Origin: DASTPP01 sp035762175 | GTDB taxonomy: Bacteria; Myxococcota_A; Polyangia; Polyangiales; Polyangiaceae | Assembly: GCA_035762175.1 (NCBI GenBank) | Contig: DASTPP010000093.1 | Location: forward strand, 1-46,030 | Reading direction: 5' to 3' | DNA length: 46,030 nucleotides | Shown: piece after piece, positions 1 to 5,830 of the stretch | How positions within the stretch are numbered: the first letter of the stretch is position 1 | How the letters are laid out: each line of letters starts with the position of its first letter | The notes under the pieces: generated by a model | The model's input: the letters and a program-made list of their open reading frames with translations, nothing else | What the model was told of the DNA's origin: nothing | The model's database searches: none | Position numbers and translations under genes: made by a program

Positions 1-51
1 CCGCGCCCCGCGCGCGGCGCGGCCACGGGGGCGCCTTTCGGGCGAGCGGGC

Positions 52-73
52 GGCCATACCTCCGGGTGTGGCC
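52..73. repeat. hairpin upstream of the tRNA array
   Basis: Arms 52-58 and 67-73 pair over 7 bp around an 8-nt loop. No T run follows, so it is not a classic terminator. The rest of bases 1-139 shows no gene or tRNA. The window may start inside the array, so this could be an inter-tRNA hairpin. Confidence 0.4.
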
Positions 74-139
74 ACCGCGGGCCGACGAGGCGCCTCCGGG
101 GCCATGCCCCGCGACGAGGTGCGGGCGGGCGGGGGTCAC

Positions 140-211
140 GCTGCTGTAGCTCAGCGGAGAGCACGTCGGCCGTTAACCGATGGCGTGAAGGTTCGACTCC
201 TTCCGGCAGCG
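140..211 (+). tRNA. tRNA-Asn(GTT)
   Basis: The acceptor arms gctgctg/cggcagc, the anticodon stem gtcgg/ccgat and the T stem gaagg/ccttc all pair. The loop ccgttaa gives anticodon GTT, but position 33 is C instead of the near-universal T. The D loop is only six bases. The discriminator is G, which fits Asn. CCA is not encoded. Confidence 0.8.
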
Positions 212-359
212 CTGCGAACGGGGGGCCTTGGGGCCCCGCGCTCGCGCCTCGGGCTCCTCGTGGCCGCGGCCCGAGCGCGGCGCCCCCACAGGGCGTCGGC
301 TCGGCCCCGGCCGGGGGCCCTTGCGATTATCTTGCCCGCCGGCGCTCGCCCGGCGGCGC

Positions 360-431
360 GCCCCTGTAGTTCAAATGGTAGAATCCGTGTCTCGTAATCA
401 TGGGGTGCCGGTTCGATTCCGGCCGGGGGCT
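360..431 (+). tRNA. tRNA-Thr(CGT)
   Basis: Acceptor gcccctg/cgggggc pairs with one G-T. T stem gccgg/ccggc is intact. Loop ctcgtaa gives anticodon CGT. The anticodon stem cgtgt/tcatg has a T-T mismatch next to the loop. The discriminator is T, unusual for Thr. CCA is not encoded. It is the only Thr tRNA found here. Confidence 0.75.
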
Positions 432-479
432 CCGCGTTCGCGCGTCAAGTTTGCTTCGATTTTCGTAGTGTATCCGTTC

Positions 480-552
480 GGGCCGTGAGCCAGCTAGTGA
501 CGGCACTGGTCTGAAAAACCGGGTTAGCGCGGTGCGATCCCGCGGCGGCCCA
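480..552 (+). tRNA. tRNA-Phe(GAA)
   Basis: Acceptor gggccgt/gcggccc, anticodon stem ctggt/accgg and T stem cgcgg/ccgcg pair. Loop ctgaaaa gives GAA, and A73 fits Phe. The T loop reads tgcgatc, so the position normally modified to pseudouridine 55 is G. CCA is not encoded. Confidence 0.82.
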
Positions 553-601
553 CCCGACGGTACGCGCGGCCCCCCTCCCCGGGGGGCGGCCGCGCGATTT
601 T

Positions 602-673
602 GCCCCCGTACGCCTCTGGCGAGGCGAGCCGGCTGTCTCCCGGCTGAGGAGGGTTCGATTCCCTTCGGGGGCG
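602..673 (+). tRNA. tRNA-Asp(GTC), copy 1
   Basis: Acceptor gcccccg/cgggggc and anticodon stem gccgg/ccggc are perfect. Loop ctgtctc gives GTC, with pyrimidine T at position 37 where a purine is expected. G73 fits Asp identity. First of three related Asp genes. CCA is not encoded. Confidence 0.8.
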
Positions 674-775
674 CCCCGAGCGCTTTTCATCTCCATCAGG
701 GCGCCGGCCGGTGCGCGCCCGCGGCTCCTCCGAGCTCGCGGGCGCGCCCGGCTAGGGCGAGTTCCCCCATCGTTT

Positions 776-848
776 GCTCCCGTACGCATCTGGCAGAGGC
801 GAGCCGGTTGTCCCCCGGCCGAGGAGGGTTCGATTCCCTTCGGGAGCG
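776..848 (+). tRNA. tRNA-Asp(GTC), copy 2
   Basis: Acceptor gctcccg/cgggagc, anticodon stem gccgg/ccggc and T stem gaggg/ccctt pair. Loop ttgtccc gives GTC with C at position 37. G73 is present. The body matches its two Asp neighbours closely, while the acceptor stem has diverged with compensatory changes. CCA is not encoded. Confidence 0.8.
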
Positions 849-891
849 CCACCGGGGGCGAAACCAAGCCCCCCGTCGTACGGTCTCTTCT

Positions 892-963
892 GCTCTCGTA
901 CGCATCTGGCGAGGCGAGCCGGTTGTCCCCCGGCCGAGGAGGGTTCGATTCCCTTCGAGAGCG
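892..963 (+). tRNA. tRNA-Asp(GTC), copy 3
   Basis: Acceptor gctctcg/cgagagc is perfectly paired. The interior is nearly identical to copy 2, including loop ttgtccc (GTC with C37). G73 is present. The changed yet fully paired acceptor stem argues that the copies are under selection. CCA is not encoded. Confidence 0.8.
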
Positions 964-969
964 CTACCC

Positions 970-1078
970 CGGTTCTCGGGTCGGGTCGACCACAGCCTGC
1001 GCGTCCGCCGTCGACAGCGAAGCTCGTAACGAGCTTCGCTTGGTGAACACGGCTGTGCTCGACCCGACCCGAGAACCG
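970..1078. repeat. 109-bp nested inverted repeat (cruciform) between tRNAs
   Basis: Outer arms 970-997 and 1051-1078 are complementary at 27 of 28 positions. A second palindrome with 12-bp perfect arms (1016-1027 and 1029-1040) lies inside. Neither tRNA nor ORF is visible. It could be a miniature inverted-repeat element or a processing hairpin. Confidence 0.85.
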
Positions 1079-1131
1079 TTCGAGCGTGCGCCGCCGCCCG
1101 GCCCGATCGGGCCGCCGGCGGCGCACGCCCT

Positions 1132-1202
1132 AAGTCGGAGGCCATGGTGGCCGGCCAGTTTCCAAGTCTGGTGTCGAGAGGGTTCGATTCCTTCCCGGCT
1201 TG
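1132..1202 (+). tRNA. tRNA-Trp(CCA), tentative
   Basis: Acceptor aagtcgg/ccggctt pairs with one G-T, and T stem gaggg/ccttc pairs. Loop ttccaag gives CCA, but the stem ccagt/tctgg has a T-T mismatch at the loop. The D loop looks very short (about five bases). G73 fits Trp. CCA is not encoded. Identity is less certain than for its neighbours. Confidence 0.62.
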
Positions 1203-1234
1203 CCGGGCGCGACCGCAGTTCGCGCCCTTTCCTC

Positions 1235-1308
1235 GGGGCCGTAGCTCAGTTGGGACGAGCGCCTGCGTGGCACGCAGGAGGTCGTGGGTTCGACCCCCAC
1301 CGGCTCCA
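1235..1308 (+). tRNA. tRNA-Ala(GGC)
   Basis: Acceptor ggggccg/cggctcc carries the G3:T70 wobble that defines alanine tRNAs. Anticodon stem cctgc/gcagg is perfect, loop gtggcac gives GGC, and the discriminator is A. It is followed by CCC, not CCA. Confidence 0.9.
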
Positions 1309-1367
1309 CCCGAGGCTCGCGTTCGGCGTCCGCGGCGATGGTCGTGGCGATCGGGCGCGGGCAGCAT

Positions 1368-1439
1368 GGGGTCGTAGCTCAGTGGGAGAGCGTCCGGCTC
1401 GCGTCCGGAAGACCGTGGGTTCAACCCCCACCGACTCCA
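1368..1439 (+). tRNA. tRNA-Ala(CGC)
   Basis: Acceptor ggggtcg/cgactcc keeps G3:T70. Anticodon stem tccgg/ccgga is perfect and loop ctcgcgt gives CGC. The discriminator is A. A dedicated CGC-anticodon Ala tRNA fits the high genomic GC. CCA is not encoded. Confidence 0.87.
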
Positions 1440-1661
1440 CCCCCGCCGCCCGGGGGCGTGCGCCTCACGTGCGCGCCCCCGGGCGACGGGCCGTCCCCAG
1501 CAATCAACCCGAGCTCTGTCGAGGCGCGAAATCGATGACGAACGAAGTCGTTAGGCGGGGTATCGGAGAAGAAAAACGAAGCGAAGCGATGAATGAAAAC
1601 GCCCCCCGGGGCGTCGAAGACGAGCGGGGCCGGCGCTGAGCCGGCCGCCTCAGACCAACGC

Positions 1662-1732
1662 GTGGGTATCGTCTAAAGGTAAGACGTCGGTCTTCCAAAC
1701 CGAGCATGCCGGTTCGATCCCGGCTACCCACT
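1662..1732 (+). tRNA. tRNA-Gly(TCC)
   Basis: Acceptor gtgggta/tacccac, D stem gtct/agac, anticodon stem tcggt/accga and T stem gccgg/ccggc pair. Loop cttccaa gives TCC. T73 matches bacterial Gly. CCA is not encoded. Confidence 0.92.
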
Positions 1733-1733
1733 C

Positions 1734-1827
1734 CAGCGCGCGGGCCGGCTCGGCCCGGGGGCGGCGCGCCCGAAGGTCGTCAGCGCGCGGGCCGACTCGG
1801 CCCGGGGGCGGCGCGCCCGAAGGTCGT
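1734..1827. repeat. two tandem copies of a 47-bp unit
   Basis: Copies 1734-1780 and 1781-1827 differ at one base. The unit is very GC-rich and contains internal short palindromes. It begins two bases after the Gly(TCC) discriminator. Confidence 0.9.
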
Positions 1828-1883
1828 TCACGCCCGCCGCGTCGCGGCCGGCGCCCTCGCCCGGTCGATTCGTTGTGTCGTAT

Positions 1884-1953
1884 GGGGCCGTAGCTCAATG
1901 GGAGAGCGCCCGGTTTGCACCCGGTGTGTGGGGTTCGAGTCCCCCGGTCTCCA
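1884..1953 (+). tRNA. tRNA-Ala(TGC), partly degenerate
   Basis: Loop tttgcac gives TGC and G3:T70 can be placed. The acceptor ggggccg/ggtctcc has two mismatches, and the outer pairs of both the anticodon stem and the T stem also fail. The discriminator is A. It is either a decaying copy or an unusual but functional tRNA. CCA is not encoded. Confidence 0.68.
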
Positions 1954-1955
1954 CC

Positions 1956-1972
1956 GCAGGCGTTTCGCCTGC
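1956..1972. repeat. inter-tRNA hairpin
   Basis: Arms gcaggcg and cgcctgc flank a ttt loop and are followed by a short ttt. It lies between Ala(TGC) and Gly(GCC). It could be a weak terminator or a processing signal. Confidence 0.5.
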
Positions 1973-1980
1973 TTTCGTTC

Positions 1981-2051
1981 GCGGTCGTAGCCCAAGGGTA
2001 AGGTAGCGGCGTGCCAAGTCGCTGATGCCGGTTCGATTCCGGCCGGCCGCA
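1981..2051 (+). tRNA. tRNA-Gly(GCC), copy 1
   Basis: Acceptor gcggtcg/cggccgc pairs with one G-T. Anticodon stem gcggc/gtcgc and T stem gccgg/ccggc pair. Loop gtgccaa gives GCC. The discriminator is A rather than the T of the other Gly genes here. CCA is not encoded. Confidence 0.85.
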
Positions 2052-2058
2052 CTCAGTT

Positions 2059-2173
<115 letters not shown>

Positions 2174-2213
2174 CTGGCCCCCCGGGGGCCTCTCGTCGGC
2201 TCTCTTTCGTCCC

Positions 2214-2284
2214 GTGGACGTCGCCCAACGGTAGGGCAGCGGCGTGCCAAGTCGCGTATGCCGGTTCGATTCCGGTCGTCCACT
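2214..2284 (+). tRNA. tRNA-Gly(GCC), copy 2
   Basis: Acceptor gtggacg/cgtccac and D stem gccc/gggc are perfect. Anticodon stem gcggc/gtcgc pairs and loop gtgccaa gives GCC. T73 is present. Better paired than copy 1. CCA is not encoded. Confidence 0.9.
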
Positions 2285-2326
2285 CTAGGGTGCCCCGGCG
2301 GCGACGCCGGGCGCCAGTTTCGTCAT

Positions 2327-2398
2327 GCGGGCATCGTCTAACGGTTAGGACGGCGGAGTCTCGATCCGCCAATGCCGGTTCGATTCCGGTTGCCCGTA
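2327..2398 (+). tRNA. tRNA-Glu(CTC)
   Basis: Acceptor gcgggca/tgcccgt begins with a G-T pair. Anticodon stem gcgga/tccgc is perfect and loop gtctcga gives CTC. The discriminator is A, whereas Glu usually has G. One of the few genes here followed directly by an encoded CCA (2399-2401). Confidence 0.88.
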
Positions 2399-2410
2399 CC
2401 ATCTTCCCCG

Positions 2411-2436
2411 CGGCGGGGCACGTCTCCGCCCCGCCG
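2411..2436. repeat. inter-tRNA hairpin
   Basis: Nine-base arms 2411-2419 and 2428-2436 are perfectly complementary around an 8-nt loop, between the two Glu tRNAs. Confidence 0.6.
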
Positions 2437-2440
2437 CCTT

Positions 2441-2512
2441 GCGGGCATCGTCCAAGGGTCAGGATAGCGGTCTTTCAATCCGTTGATACCGGTTCGAATC
2501 CGGTTGCCCGTG
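2441..2512 (+). tRNA. tRNA-Glu(TTC)
   Basis: The acceptor arms equal those of the Glu(CTC) neighbour. Loop ctttcaa gives TTC. The anticodon stem gcggt/tccgt has a T-T mismatch at the loop. G73 is present and CCA is encoded at 2513-2515. The two Glu genes look like tandem duplicates with anticodon divergence. Confidence 0.88.
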
Positions 2513-2573
2513 CCAGTCGTTTCTTCTCTCTCGTCCGACCGGCCTCCGCCCGCCGGGCGAGCTCACTCCCCTT

Positions 2574-2642
2574 GACCCGGCCCCCTGGGGGGCGCGCGGC
2601 GTGCAAGGTCGCGCTGTCCGGGTTCGATTCCCGGCTGGGTCT
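2574..2642 (+). tRNA. tRNA-Cys(GCA)
   Basis: Acceptor gacccgg/ctgggtc, anticodon stem gcggc/gtcgc and T stem ccggg/cccgg pair. Loop gtgcaag gives GCA. T73 is the Cys identity base. At 69 nt it is short because the D arm is reduced. CCA is not encoded. Confidence 0.8.
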
Positions 2643-2654
2643 CCGCATGAAACT

Positions 2655-2726
2655 CCCCCCGTCCTGACGGACTTCAGGCGCCGGTCTTCGAAACCGGTAA
2701 ACCAGGTTCGACTCCTGGCGGGGGGG
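2655..2726 (+). tRNA. tRNA-Arg(TCG)
   Basis: Acceptor ccccccg/cgggggg, D stem ctga/tcag, anticodon stem ccggt/accgg and T stem ccagg/cctgg pair. Loop cttcgaa gives TCG. Three bases (gcg) separate the D and anticodon stems instead of the usual one, a trait shared by all four Arg genes here. CCA is not encoded. Confidence 0.86.
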
Positions 2727-2758
2727 CCGGGCGCACCGCCGCCCGAGTCCGCTCCCCT

Positions 2759-2831
2759 CCCCTCGTCCTGCCGGATCGCAGGCGCTGGTCTTCTAAACCG
2801 GTCCGTCCAGGTTCGACTCCTGGCGGGGGGG
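2759..2831 (+). tRNA. tRNA-Arg(TCT)
   Basis: Acceptor cccctcg/cgggggg, anticodon stem ctggt/accgg and T stem ccagg/cctgg pair. Loop cttctaa gives TCT. It has the same gcg linker between D and anticodon stems as its neighbours. CCA is not encoded. Confidence 0.86.
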
Positions 2832-2872
2832 CCGACGCCGCGCCGCCCGGCGCGACGCCTCTCTTCTCTCTC

Positions 2873-2945
2873 CCCCTCGTCCTGCCGGATTGCAGGCGCC
2901 AGTCTACGAAACTGGTGGCACTAGGTTCGACTCCTAGCGAGGGGG
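2873..2945 (+). tRNA. tRNA-Arg(ACG)
   Basis: Acceptor cccctcg/cgagggg, anticodon stem ccagt/actgg and T stem ctagg/cctag are perfect. Loop ctacgaa gives ACG, the anticodon normally deaminated to inosine by TadA. It shares the Arg-family gcg linker. CCA is not encoded. Confidence 0.88.
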
Positions 2946-3020
2946 CCGGTTCGCCCCCGACCCGACGGCGGGCCCGCGACGGTGGCGGGCGTGCCCCGAG
3001 CCGGGCGGCGAATTTTCCTT

Positions 3021-3094
3021 CCCTCCGTCCTGACGGATCATCAGGCGCCAGTCTGCGTAGCTGGGTGCACCAGGTTCGACTCCTGGCGGAGGGG
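3021..3094 (+). tRNA. tRNA-Arg(GCG)
   Basis: Acceptor ccctccg/cggaggg, anticodon stem ccagt/gctgg (one T-G) and T stem ccagg/cctgg pair. Loop ctgcgta gives GCG. Most bacteria decode CGC with an inosine-bearing ACG tRNA, which is also present here (2873-2945), so a GCG tRNA is unusual. CCA is not encoded. Confidence 0.8.
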
Positions 3095-3100
3095 CGAGGT

Positions 3101-3116
3101 CGGGCCTTCGGGCCCG
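3101..3116. repeat. UUCG-tetraloop hairpin between tRNAs
   Basis: Perfect six-base arms cgggcc/ggcccg close a ttcg tetraloop, a very stable RNA fold, between Arg(GCG) and Pro(CGG). Confidence 0.65.
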
Positions 3117-3119
3117 CGA

Positions 3120-3193
3120 CGGCGTGTAGCTCAACCTGGTGGAGCGTTCCGTTCGGGACGGAGAGGACGTGGGTTCGAATCCCGCCACGCCGA
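3120..3193 (+). tRNA. tRNA-Pro(CGG)
   Basis: Acceptor cggcgtg/cacgccg is perfect and begins with C, as in Pro tRNAs. Anticodon stem ttccg/cggag pairs and loop ttcggga gives CGG with G37. A73 fits. CCA is not encoded. Confidence 0.9.
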
Positions 3194-3261
3194 CGATTGA
3201 CGATAAAACAGAAAGGAGTGCGCGATCAGAGCAGAGTCTAGGTCTTGGCAACCGTGGGTGC

Positions 3262-3334
3262 GCGAGGTTCGCTCTCTGGTGAGGGCCTCGGTCTTACAAA
3301 CCGGTGAAGGAGGGTTCGATCCCCTCACCTCGTA
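3262..3334 (+). tRNA. tRNA-Val(TAC)
   Basis: Acceptor gcgaggt/acctcgt, anticodon stem tcggt/accgg and T stem gaggg/ccctc pair. Loop cttacaa gives TAC. A73 fits Val. CCA is not encoded. Confidence 0.87.
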
Positions 3335-3345
3335 CAAGGGCTGCG

Positions 3346-3371
3346 CCGGGTTCAACTTCCGGCGGGGGGGG
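3346..3371 (+). pseudogene. remnant 3' half of an Arg-type tRNA
   Basis: A T arm (ccggg, loop ttcaact, tccgg) is followed by cgggggg, the 3' acceptor strand of the Arg(TCG) and Arg(TCT) genes. No D arm or anticodon stem precedes it within the short gap after Val(TAC). Probably a decayed duplicate. Confidence 0.5.
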
Positions 3372-3459
3372 TTGCCCCTCCGTCCGGAAAAGGCCCCGGG
3401 CGGTCCGAATCTCTTCTGCGCGCGCTCGGGCGGCCCGAAGGCGGGCCGCGCGGCGCCCC

Positions 3460-3546
3460 GTCCGGGTGCATGGAACTGGTAGACAGGCGACCCTCAGAAG
3501 GTCGTGCCCCAGCGTGGGCGTGCGGGTTCGACTCCCGCCTCGGACA
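3460..3546 (+). tRNA. tRNA-Leu(CAG)
   Basis: Class II tRNA of 87 nt with a long variable arm. Acceptor gtccggg/ctcggac, anticodon stem cgacc/ggtcg and T stem gcggg/cccgc pair. Loop ctcagaa gives CAG. The D region has the Leu-type ggtagac. A73 is followed by CCC rather than CCA. Confidence 0.92.
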
Positions 3547-3579
3547 CCCCCGTTTCGATGGTTTCGATGGCAGTGTTTC

Positions 3580-3664
3580 GTCCAGGTGATGGAATGGCAG
3601 ACAACCGGTCCTGAGGCGGCCGGGCCCCTCCGCGGGCGTGCGGGTTCGAGTCCCGCCCTGGACA
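3580..3664 (+). tRNA. tRNA-Leu(GAG), copy 1
   Basis: Class II, 85 nt. Acceptor gtccagg/cctggac is perfect. Anticodon stem cggtc/ggccg pairs and loop ctgaggc gives GAG. A73 is followed by CCG, so CCA is not encoded. Confidence 0.9.
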
Positions 3665-3703
3665 CCGTAACGGTTCGCGCCGGAGTGTGTTCGTTCGACG
3701 TTC

Positions 3704-3790
3704 GTTCGGGTGAATGGAATTGGCAGACAGCCGGCCCTGAGGTGGCCGGGCCCCTTCGCGGGCGTGCGGGTTCGAGTCCCGCCCCGGACA
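3704..3790 (+). tRNA. tRNA-Leu(GAG), copy 2
   Basis: Class II, 87 nt. Acceptor gttcggg/cccggac pairs with one T-G. Anticodon stem cggcc/ggccg is perfect and loop ctgaggt gives GAG. A duplicate of the preceding gene with a diverged acceptor. CCA is not encoded. Confidence 0.9.
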
Positions 3791-3867
3791 CCGACACTCT
3801 CACGTGCAGGTTGAAAAAAAGACGCCATGAAAAAGAGAAGATCGCGGTTATACGTAAGAGGCACGCC

Positions 3868-4422
3868 ATGCAAACGAAGACCCTCCTCCTCACCCCGTGG
3901 ATGACCCCCTACAGCGTCGTGCACTGGCAGGTCGCCGTGACGCTCGACTACCTCGGCAAGGTCGAGGTGCTCGAGCACTACGACGAGATCCTGCGCTCGC
4001 CCTCGGTCGAGATCTTCACGCCGGCCGTGGCGCGCCTGGTCAAGGCGCCGCCGATCCGCAAGGGCGTGAAGTTCTCGCGCATCAACGTCTACACCCGTGA
4101 CGGGTTCCGGTGCCAGTACTGCGGCGAGCGCAAGGCCGCCGCCGACCTGAACTACGACCACGTGGTGCCGCGCCGCCAGGGCGGCCGGACGGTGTGGGAG
4201 AACATCGTATCTTCGTGCTACGCGTGCAACGACCGCAAGGGCAGCCGCACCCCCGAGCAGGCGAACATGACGCTGCTCCGGCCGCCGTTCCGGCCGAAGA
4301 CCCTCCCCGCGACCTTCCTGCCCGACGACCTCGCGTCGATGCCGCGGCAGTGGGTCGATTACTGCTCTCCGTTCCGGGCCGCGGGCGCTTCCGACGCGGC
4401 GCCGCAGCTCTCGTGCGGGTGA
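3868..4422 (+). CDS. HNH endonuclease embedded in the tRNA array
   Basis: A 184-residue protein starting at ATG 3868, seven bases after an AAGAGG ribosome site. The centre (about residues 73-130) carries a CxYC pair, the DHVVPR segment with its catalytic His, GG, an Asn, then CYACN and RKG. This is the HNH fold with a four-Cys zinc site of the HNH_5 type. The N-terminal part (SVVHWQVAV, SPSVEIFTPAV) matches the leader of chromosomal HNH proteins of this family. It probably cuts or nicks DNA, target unknown. Leu(GAG) lies 77 bp upstream and Pro(GGG) 37 bp downstream. It may be a homing-type resident of the array or a domesticated nuclease. Confidence 0.93.
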   Translation: MQTKTLLLTPWMTPYSVVHWQVAVTLDYLGKVEVLEHYDEILRSPSVEIFTPAVARLVKAPPIRKGVKFSRINVYTRDGFRCQYCGERKAAADLNYDHVVPRRQGGRTVWENIVSSCYACNDRKGSRTPEQANMTLLRPPFRPKTLPATFLPDDLASMPRQWVDYCSPFRAAGASDAAPQLSCG

Positions 4423-4459
4423 GCGACGTCGTGGCCCCGGACGTTCCGACGGGGCATCT

Positions 4460-4534
4460 CGGGACGTAGCTTAGCCTGGCAAAAGCGTTCGCCTGGGGGG
4501 CGAAAGATCGCAGGTTCGAATCCTGTCGTCCCGA
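4460..4534 (+). tRNA. tRNA-Pro(GGG)
   Basis: Acceptor cgggacg/cgtcccg and anticodon stem ttcgc/gcgaa are perfect. Loop ctggggg gives GGG and A73 fits Pro. CCA is encoded at 4535-4537. First tRNA after the HNH gene. Confidence 0.92.
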
Positions 4535-4573
4535 CCATTTTTTCTTATTAATAACGAGTAACACTCCACCGAC

Positions 4574-4661
4574 GGAGGCGGAACCGAACCGGGCGTTCGG
4601 ACCCGCTTGGAACGCGGCGTGGGCCCCCCCGGGGCCTGTGGTTCGAGTCCACCCGCCTCCT
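4574..4661 (+). tRNA. tRNA-Ser(GGA)
   Basis: Class II, 88 nt, with a long variable arm. Acceptor ggaggcg/cgcctcc is perfect. Loop ttggaac gives GGA on a 4-bp anticodon stem. The T stem has only four good pairs. The discriminator reads T where Ser usually has G. CCA is not encoded. Confidence 0.85.
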
Positions 4662-4693
4662 CCGACGTACGTGGCCCCCCCGCGGGGGCCTTC

Positions 4694-4779
4694 GGGGGGT
4701 AACCCGGCCCGGGAGCCGGCGCGGTCTTGAAAACCGAGGGCGCCCGCGAGGGCGTGGCGTTCGACTCGCCTGCCCCCTG
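4694..4779 (+). tRNA. tRNA-Ser(TGA)
   Basis: Class II, 86 nt. Loop cttgaaa gives TGA. With acceptor ggggggt/gccccct the discriminator is G as expected for Ser; shifting the acceptor by one base pairs equally well. The T stem has four solid pairs. CCA is not encoded. Confidence 0.83.
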
Positions 4780-4813
4780 CCGCGTGAATTTCGCTTCATC
4801 GTCGATAGATCAT

Positions 4814-4896
4814 GGGAGGTAAACCGGCACGGTGCTGGGCCCGTTTCGAAAACGGTGCGTACCCTCGGGTATGGCGTTCGACTCGCCTGCCTCCCG
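4814..4896 (+). tRNA. tRNA-Ser(CGA)
   Basis: Class II, 83 nt. Acceptor gggaggt/gcctccc pairs and G73 fits Ser. Loop ttcgaaa gives CGA. It shares the weak outer T-stem pair of its Ser neighbours. CCA is not encoded. Confidence 0.86.
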
Positions 4897-4907
4897 CCTC
4901 GTCTCCT

Positions 4908-4993
4908 GGAGGATGAATCGGCACGGTGCCGAGCCCGGTTGCTACCCGGTGCGTGCCCTCTCCGGGCATGGTGTTCGACTCACCCGTCCTCCG
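4908..4993 (+). tRNA. tRNA-Ser(GCT)
   Basis: Class II, 86 nt, only 11 bases after Ser(CGA). Acceptor ggaggat/gtcctcc pairs and G73 fits. Loop ttgctac gives GCT on a 4-bp stem. CCA is not encoded. Confidence 0.86.
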
Positions 4994-5034
4994 CCGCCCC
5001 GCGCCGATCGTCGAGCGCGGCGAGCTTCGTGATC

Positions 5035-5107
5035 GCGCCAGTAGCTCAGTGGTCAGAGCGTCAGCCCGACGAGCTGAAAGTCGGTGGTTCGATTCCACCC
5101 TGGCGCA
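5035..5107 (+). tRNA. tRNA-Val(GAC)
   Basis: Acceptor gcgccag/ctggcgc, anticodon stem tcagc/gctga and T stem ggtgg/ccacc are perfect. Loop ccgacga gives GAC with C at position 33, the same anomaly as in the Asn gene. A73 fits Val. CCA is not encoded. Confidence 0.87.
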
Positions 5108-5148
5108 CCGACGTGCGCGTCCGCGTAAGCTCATCGCGCGGACCTTTA

Positions 5149-5235
5149 GCCGGGATGCTTGGAACTGGTAGACAGACCTGCCTCAAAATCAGGTGCACCT
5201 GCGAGTGCGTGGGGGTTCGAGTCCCCCTCCCGGCA
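5149..5235 (+). tRNA. tRNA-Leu(CAA)
   Basis: Class II, 87 nt. Acceptor gccggga/tcccggc and T stem ggggg/ccccc are perfect. Loop ctcaaaa gives CAA; the stem cctgc/tcagg has a C-T mismatch at the loop. A73 fits. CCA is not encoded. Confidence 0.88.
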
Positions 5236-5242
5236 CGAAGCA

Positions 5243-5260
5243 CCCGGGCGAAAGCCCGGG
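5243..5260. repeat. GAAA-tetraloop hairpin between Leu tRNAs
   Basis: Arms cccgggc/gcccggg close a gaaa tetraloop. The same design recurs at 5868-5881 between the reversed tRNA halves. Confidence 0.65.
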
Positions 5261-5265
5261 GTTTC

Positions 5266-5350
5266 CGACACGTGGCGTAATTGGTAACCGCCCCCGGCTT
5301 AGACCCGGGTGGCCCCGCGAGGGGTGGGGGTTCGAGTCCCCCCGTGTCGA
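5266..5350 (+). tRNA. tRNA-Leu(TAG)
   Basis: Class II, 85 nt. Acceptor cgacacg/cgtgtcg, anticodon stem cccgg/ccggg and T stem ggggg/ccccc are perfect. Loop cttagac gives TAG. A73 fits. CCA is not encoded. With CAG, GAG x2 and CAA, only Leu TAA is missing from the array. Confidence 0.91.
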
Positions 5351-5411
5351 CTGGCGGGCCCTGCGGGGGGGGCCGCCCGCCCCTTCTTCGCTCGCCGTTC
5401 GCCCACCCTCC

Positions 5412-5444
5412 GCTCGTCGTTCGCTCGTCGTTCGCTCGTCGTTC
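5412..5444. repeat. three tandem copies of an 11-bp unit
   Basis: The unit gctcgtcgttc repeats three times without change between Leu(TAG) and Tyr. Confidence 0.85.
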
Positions 5445-5457
5445 GCCCATCGACCAA

Positions 5458-5536
5458 GGGGGTCGATAGACGCTGGTGCGTCAGCCGGCCTGTAACTCCG
5501 GCGCTCTCGCGAGAGGTTCGATTCCTCCGGCCCCCA
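5458..5536 (+). tRNA. tRNA-Tyr(GTA), copy 1
   Basis: Class II-like variable region. Acceptor gggggtc/ggccccc pairs. Loop ctgtaac gives GTA; the stem pair next to the loop is C-T. A73 fits Tyr. It is followed by CCC, not CCA. Confidence 0.85.
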
Positions 5537-5621
5537 CCCTTCCCTTCGGCCGCGGCCCCGTCGGCCGAGCCGCCCTCGGGCGATCGCCCGATCGATCTCG
5601 CCTCGTCTCTTCCCCCGTTAT

Positions 5622-5702
5622 GGGGGTCGCCGTGCGTTGGTGCGCACACCGGTCTGTAAAACCGGCGCCCATGGCAATGAGGTTCGATTCCTCCGGCCCC
5701 CA
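5622..5702 (+). tRNA. tRNA-Tyr(GTA), copy 2
   Basis: Acceptor gggggtc/ggccccc and anticodon stem ccggt/accgg pair. Loop ctgtaaa gives GTA. A73 is followed by an encoded CCA (5703-5705). Better conserved than copy 1. Confidence 0.9.
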
Positions 5703-5830
5703 CCATCTCGACTCCCGATCAGATATCCGGTTCCCAGACCACCGGCGCGGCGGCGCGCCCCCGCGGGCCGCTTGCTCAGCTGGCTCCGCGCGGGGGGGTC
5801 CGATCGCCGCGTCCTGGCGATATCAGGTCG

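Noticed and set aside
1535..1639. 34-residue ORF between Ala(CGC) and Gly(TCC)
   Set aside because: Base composition is less GC-rich and ATG is present, but there is no ribosome site or recognisable feature; too little support.
2655..3094. CRISPR-like array
   Set aside because: The regular similarity comes from four Arg tRNA genes; no direct repeats with unique spacers.
4574..4993. tRNA-Sec among the class II tRNAs
   Set aside because: The four long-arm tRNAs here have Ser anticodons and seven-base acceptor stems; none shows an extended acceptor with TCA.
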